A stretch of 42,542 nt of DNA from Terriglobia bacterium (lineage in GTDB: Bacteria > Acidobacteriota > Terriglobia > JAIQFV01): positions 1-42,542 of the forward strand of contig JAIQFY010000043.1 of the NCBI GenBank assembly GCA_020072965.1, in the 5' to 3' direction. Positions within the stretch are counted from its first letter, which is position 1, and each line of letters starts with the position of its first letter. The position numbers and the translations under genes were made by a program. Under the pieces are notes generated by a model. That model was not told where the DNA came from. It worked only from the letters and a program-made list of their open reading frames with translations, and searched no databases. Below are positions 40,710-42,542 of the stretch, piece after piece.

Positions 40710-41324
40710 ATGCTCAGATTTATGCCGAAGAGATCGGCGCTATTCCCGCTTGCAACAATCTTGCTTTGCATTGGATGTAGGGAAATCTGGGCTCCCGAGT
40801 GGCGATTGCCTATAAAGCTCGGCCAATCAGTGGAAGAAGTAAGGCAAACGCTGGGATCACCGAATGATAAATATTCCCCATACAAGATTGCAAGAGATAT
40901 TGATCCCCAGTTAATTGAACTCCTGTCCTTATCACCATCCAACACCGTCGAAATCTACTATTCTTCAGGGATTCTTTGCATGTATGAGGGCAAGGTACTC
41001 TATAGAATAACGCTGAACCCAATCTCTGATTATCAGGGCTTCCTGGTGTACTCCGGTGAAATTATCAATGGGGTAAGACTTACAGACAGCAAGGACATGA
41101 TCCTGCGCAAATTGGGAAACCCAACAAAAGTTGAAGACGACCCGATTGAGACGGGCAATGACCTGAACGTCCCGGCGGTCTGGCCTGCACATAGCAGATA
41201 TTATTGGCGAAAACGGAATTACACGATTGAGGTGGATCTCCTGCGCCAAGCACAGAGCATCGATGAAAGCAAAGGCATCACGCGACCGATAGGCTCCATC
41301 AGTCTTGTTACGATTTACAAGTAA
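40710..41324 (+). CDS. lipoprotein with two BamE/SmpA-like repeats
   Basis: The protein has about 204 residues. The start ATG 40710 has GGAGGA three bases upstream; ATG 40722 is a second option. A lipoprotein signal follows (ALFPLATILLCIGC, with lipobox LCIGC or CIGC and acylation at the last Cys). Two units follow the BamE/SmpA pattern: LGQSVEEVRQTLGSPNDKYS and NGVRLTDSKDMILRKLGNPT, where a G-x-S/T-x-x-(E/D)-V/M-x-x-x-L-G-x-P core marks an outer-membrane assembly or binding module. The middle (EIYYSSGILCMYEG) is beta-rich. Tandem SmpA-like units occur in proteins that bind other envelope proteins. Exact function unknown. Confidence 0.7.
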   Translation: MLRFMPKRSALFPLATILLCIGCREIWAPEWRLPIKLGQSVEEVRQTLGSPNDKYSPYKIARDIDPQLIELLSLSPSNTVEIYYSSGILCMYEGKVLYRITLNPISDYQGFLVYSGEIINGVRLTDSKDMILRKLGNPTKVEDDPIETGNDLNVPAVWPAHSRYYWRKRNYTIEVDLLRQAQSIDESKGITRPIGSISLVTIYK

Positions 41325-41396
41325 CACATCTAATCAAAGTTCTGCACCCCCATTCATTAATGTGGTCGGGGTTCACGGTTGCAATGGAGGAAACTA

Positions 41397-41542
41397 ATGG
41401 ATAATGCAGCACAGGATTCTCAAGTAATTCTCGAACGCTTGGACATCCTGGAAAACAGAATCGCAACCTGAAGTATTTGTTTCTCGGAATGCTCCTTCTC
41501 GTCTGCGCAGTTCTTGTAATGGGACAGGCAAGCCCCAATTGA
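41397..41542 (+). pseudogene. frameshifted small coiled-coil membrane protein
   Basis: GGAGGAA precedes ATG 41397. The frame reads MDNAAQDSQVILERLDILEN and ends at a stop 24 codons on. The other frame continues in register as CGC-AAC-CTG-AAG with RNLKYLFLGMLLLVCAVLVM, then GQASPN and stop at 41540-41542. If one A were added to the run at 41452-41455, the two halves would join as LERLDILEKQNRNLKYLFLG, a natural short coiled coil plus one membrane segment. This form is common in small acidobacterial proteins (E-K-Q-N-R-x-L-K then a membrane helix and MGQA). A single-base deletion or a sequencing error in the A-run explains it. Confidence 0.55.
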
Positions 41543-42171
41543 ACTGGGATCCTCAGCCTTGGACAAATGAAATGAACGACTTGCTCAAAAGGGTCAAATC
41601 TTCAATCGCCGATGCTCTCGCGAATGAACTAATCACTAAACTTCTGAAGTGGGTGTTGAGTGTTGCCGTCTTCTCTTCCCCAAGCGCAATCCTCTGGAGA
41701 CGGAAAGGCTTAAGGTTTTTTACAAGTGTCCACCTCGTTCAAGGCTGGATAATAGCTGTTTGCCTAGGCGTAATTCTGCTAGCTTTGTTCATACTGGTAA
41801 AAGGCATCGTTACCCGGTATAGAAAACACAAACGGAAACTTCGATATTTCTCTTGGCGGGGTCTGAAATGGCCACTGACAGAGCCATTTTTTCAGAATTA
41901 TAATCATCTCAATGCGACCGCAATCTTACGTGGATTTATAGACCAAATGATTTTGACTCCTATCTGTCCAAACTGTGAGCGAGATGTGCAAATTGGCGAA
42001 TTTGATGCTTTTGAGGATAAAAACTCTTGCCCGCATTGCCAACAGTCGTTTGAGTTAAAATTTGCCGAACCATTCCTGCGTGAAGCTGTTGACCTGGGAA
42101 CACTGAAGGTACTGAAGAAAGAAGTCTATATTGAAGCGCAAGCGTCGGCACGCAAGGGAAAGATCCATTGA
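41539..42171 (+). CDS. membrane protein with C-terminal zinc-ribbon-like CxxC pairs
   Basis: The protein has 210 residues. The start TTG 41539 overlaps the stop of the preceding frame (TTGA), which suggests coupling; ATG 41572 is an alternative but has no clear ribosome-binding site. Two hydrophobic segments are visible: about 35-50 (KWVLSVAVFSSPSAIL) and about 70-90 (IIAVCLGVILLALFILV). A C-terminal part carries CPNCERDV and CPHCQQSF, two CxxC motifs 26 residues apart, suited to bind one zinc ion (about 143-173). The final helix is charged. Membrane proteins with a soluble zinc ribbon at the end are found in several defence and envelope systems, but no specific family can be named. Confidence 0.65.
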   Translation: MNWDPQPWTNEMNDLLKRVKSSIADALANELITKLLKWVLSVAVFSSPSAILWRRKGLRFFTSVHLVQGWIIAVCLGVILLALFILVKGIVTRYRKHKRKLRYFSWRGLKWPLTEPFFQNYNHLNATAILRGFIDQMILTPICPNCERDVQIGEFDAFEDKNSCPHCQQSFELKFAEPFLREAVDLGTLKVLKKEVYIEAQASARKGKIH

Positions 42172-42176
42172 ACTGA

Positions 42177-42353
42177 CGTAGGCGTCAGGTCACTATTGCT
42201 TATTCATTTGCCCTTTTTCCGTTCGGGGATACTTGGGTACTGTCAGCAATTCTACTCATCGATATTATTTGGACATTGGTGAGAACTGAACGCAAGATCG
42301 AGAAGAGTGGTGAAACAAATCCTGATTACTTGGAAAATATCTTGGCTTCTTGA
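42177..42353 (+). pseudogene. possible remnant of a membrane protein
   Basis: A 58-codon open stretch starts right after an in-frame stop (42174-42176) and has no ATG, GTG or TTG near its beginning. Its translation looks protein-like: FPFGDTWVLSAILLIDIIWT (one membrane segment) then a charged helix with RTERKIEKSGETNPDYLEN and a stop. It may be the end of a broken gene or the C-terminal part of a frame disrupted upstream. Low confidence. Confidence 0.3.
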
Positions 42354-42542
42354 AGTTTCAACAGGTTAAGTTGAAGGAGCATCCATGATGAAGAGGAGCG
42401 ATGTGTAAGGTGTACCCCATTGTCTAGACCAAAAAACAAGAAAGTTAAGCTAGTCTGCTGCGGGGTTGAATTGAGCTCCGGACGTGCTGGTTCTTGACAG
42501 GTGCGGATGATGAGGCCTGTGGGAAATGTGGGAAAGTCGAGC
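42354..42542. other. window end, no gene seen
   Basis: About 190 bases with only very short frames. GGAG-x5-ATG at 42385 opens a frame of seven codons. Confidence 0.4.

Larger units (their letters stand above)
35950..42542. mobile_element. genomic island inserted at tRNA-Arg (one end visible)
   Basis: From the tRNA-Arg half-site to the window end the DNA is AT-richer than the core genes. It carries typical accessory content: a toxin-antitoxin-like cassette, a transposase stub, and unknown secreted and membrane proteins with few recognisable homologues. No integrase, relaxase or replication gene is visible. By the geometry of tRNA integration the intact tRNA-Arg and most likely the integrase lie at the far end. 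A 25-codon open stretch at 36054-36113 (containing GTKLGTAKRT) has no known match. Confidence 0.65.

Overview
The window looks like a piece of a Gram-negative soil or sediment bacterium, most likely a member of Acidobacteriota. This is an inference from gene content and order, not a phylogenetic result. The evidence is a type IV pilus locus in Geobacter/Myxococcus-like order, an NtrY/NtrX pair, outer-membrane proteins (an OmpA-type barrel with PKD-like repeats and a TolC-type channel), and many short intergenic palindromes of the REP type.

Layout. (1) 1-139: the cut end of an IS3-like insertion sequence that abuts a REP-like palindrome. (2) 304-11674, all on the minus strand: a type IV pilus locus transcribed as pilB, pilT, pilC, pilS, pilR, a TMTC-like membrane/TPR protein, pilA. 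PilB and PilT are the extension and retraction ATPases, PilC the platform protein and PilA the pilin. PilS/PilR is a sensor kinase and sigma-54 activator pair. A sigma-54-like -24/-12 element lies just upstream of pilA and a CRP-type palindrome lies between pilB and pilT. (3) 12355-17291, plus strand: an endonuclease-III-like glycosylase, NtrY-like kinase, NtrX-like regulator and a PilZ (c-di-GMP) protein. (4) 17718-23676: an orphan DGQHR-domain protein (minus), a secreted TPR protein and a large OmpA-family protein (plus). (5) 24569-32767, minus strand: a tripartite drug-efflux operon headed by a STAS protein (STAS, TolC, EmrA/HlyD, EmrB), followed by a small unknown protein, a zinc-type alcohol dehydrogenase/quinone reductase and an EntS-like MFS exporter. 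(6) 33169-35625: a secreted M1-type metallopeptidase, then tRNA-His.

(7) From about 35950 to the window end: an AT-richer region that I read as one end of an integrated genomic island. Its edge is a 3' half of tRNA-Arg(TCG), broken exactly at the anticodon loop, as left by a tyrosine-recombinase integration. No integrase is visible; it would lie beyond the window. The island carries a three-gene toxin-antitoxin-like cassette (RelE/HigB-like protein, XRE regulator, third small protein) behind a promoter whose spacer holds a perfect 18-bp palindrome, a 24-codon stub of an IS1-like transposase, and a run of small secreted, lipoprotein and membrane proteins of unknown function. One of these is split by an apparent single-base deletion.

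The most promising item for a new system is the island cassette at 36634-37979 with its operator. Next are the TMTC-like protein inside the pilus locus (a candidate pilin glycosylation enzyme) and the STAS protein coupled to an efflux operon although it lacks the usual phosphoacceptor serine.
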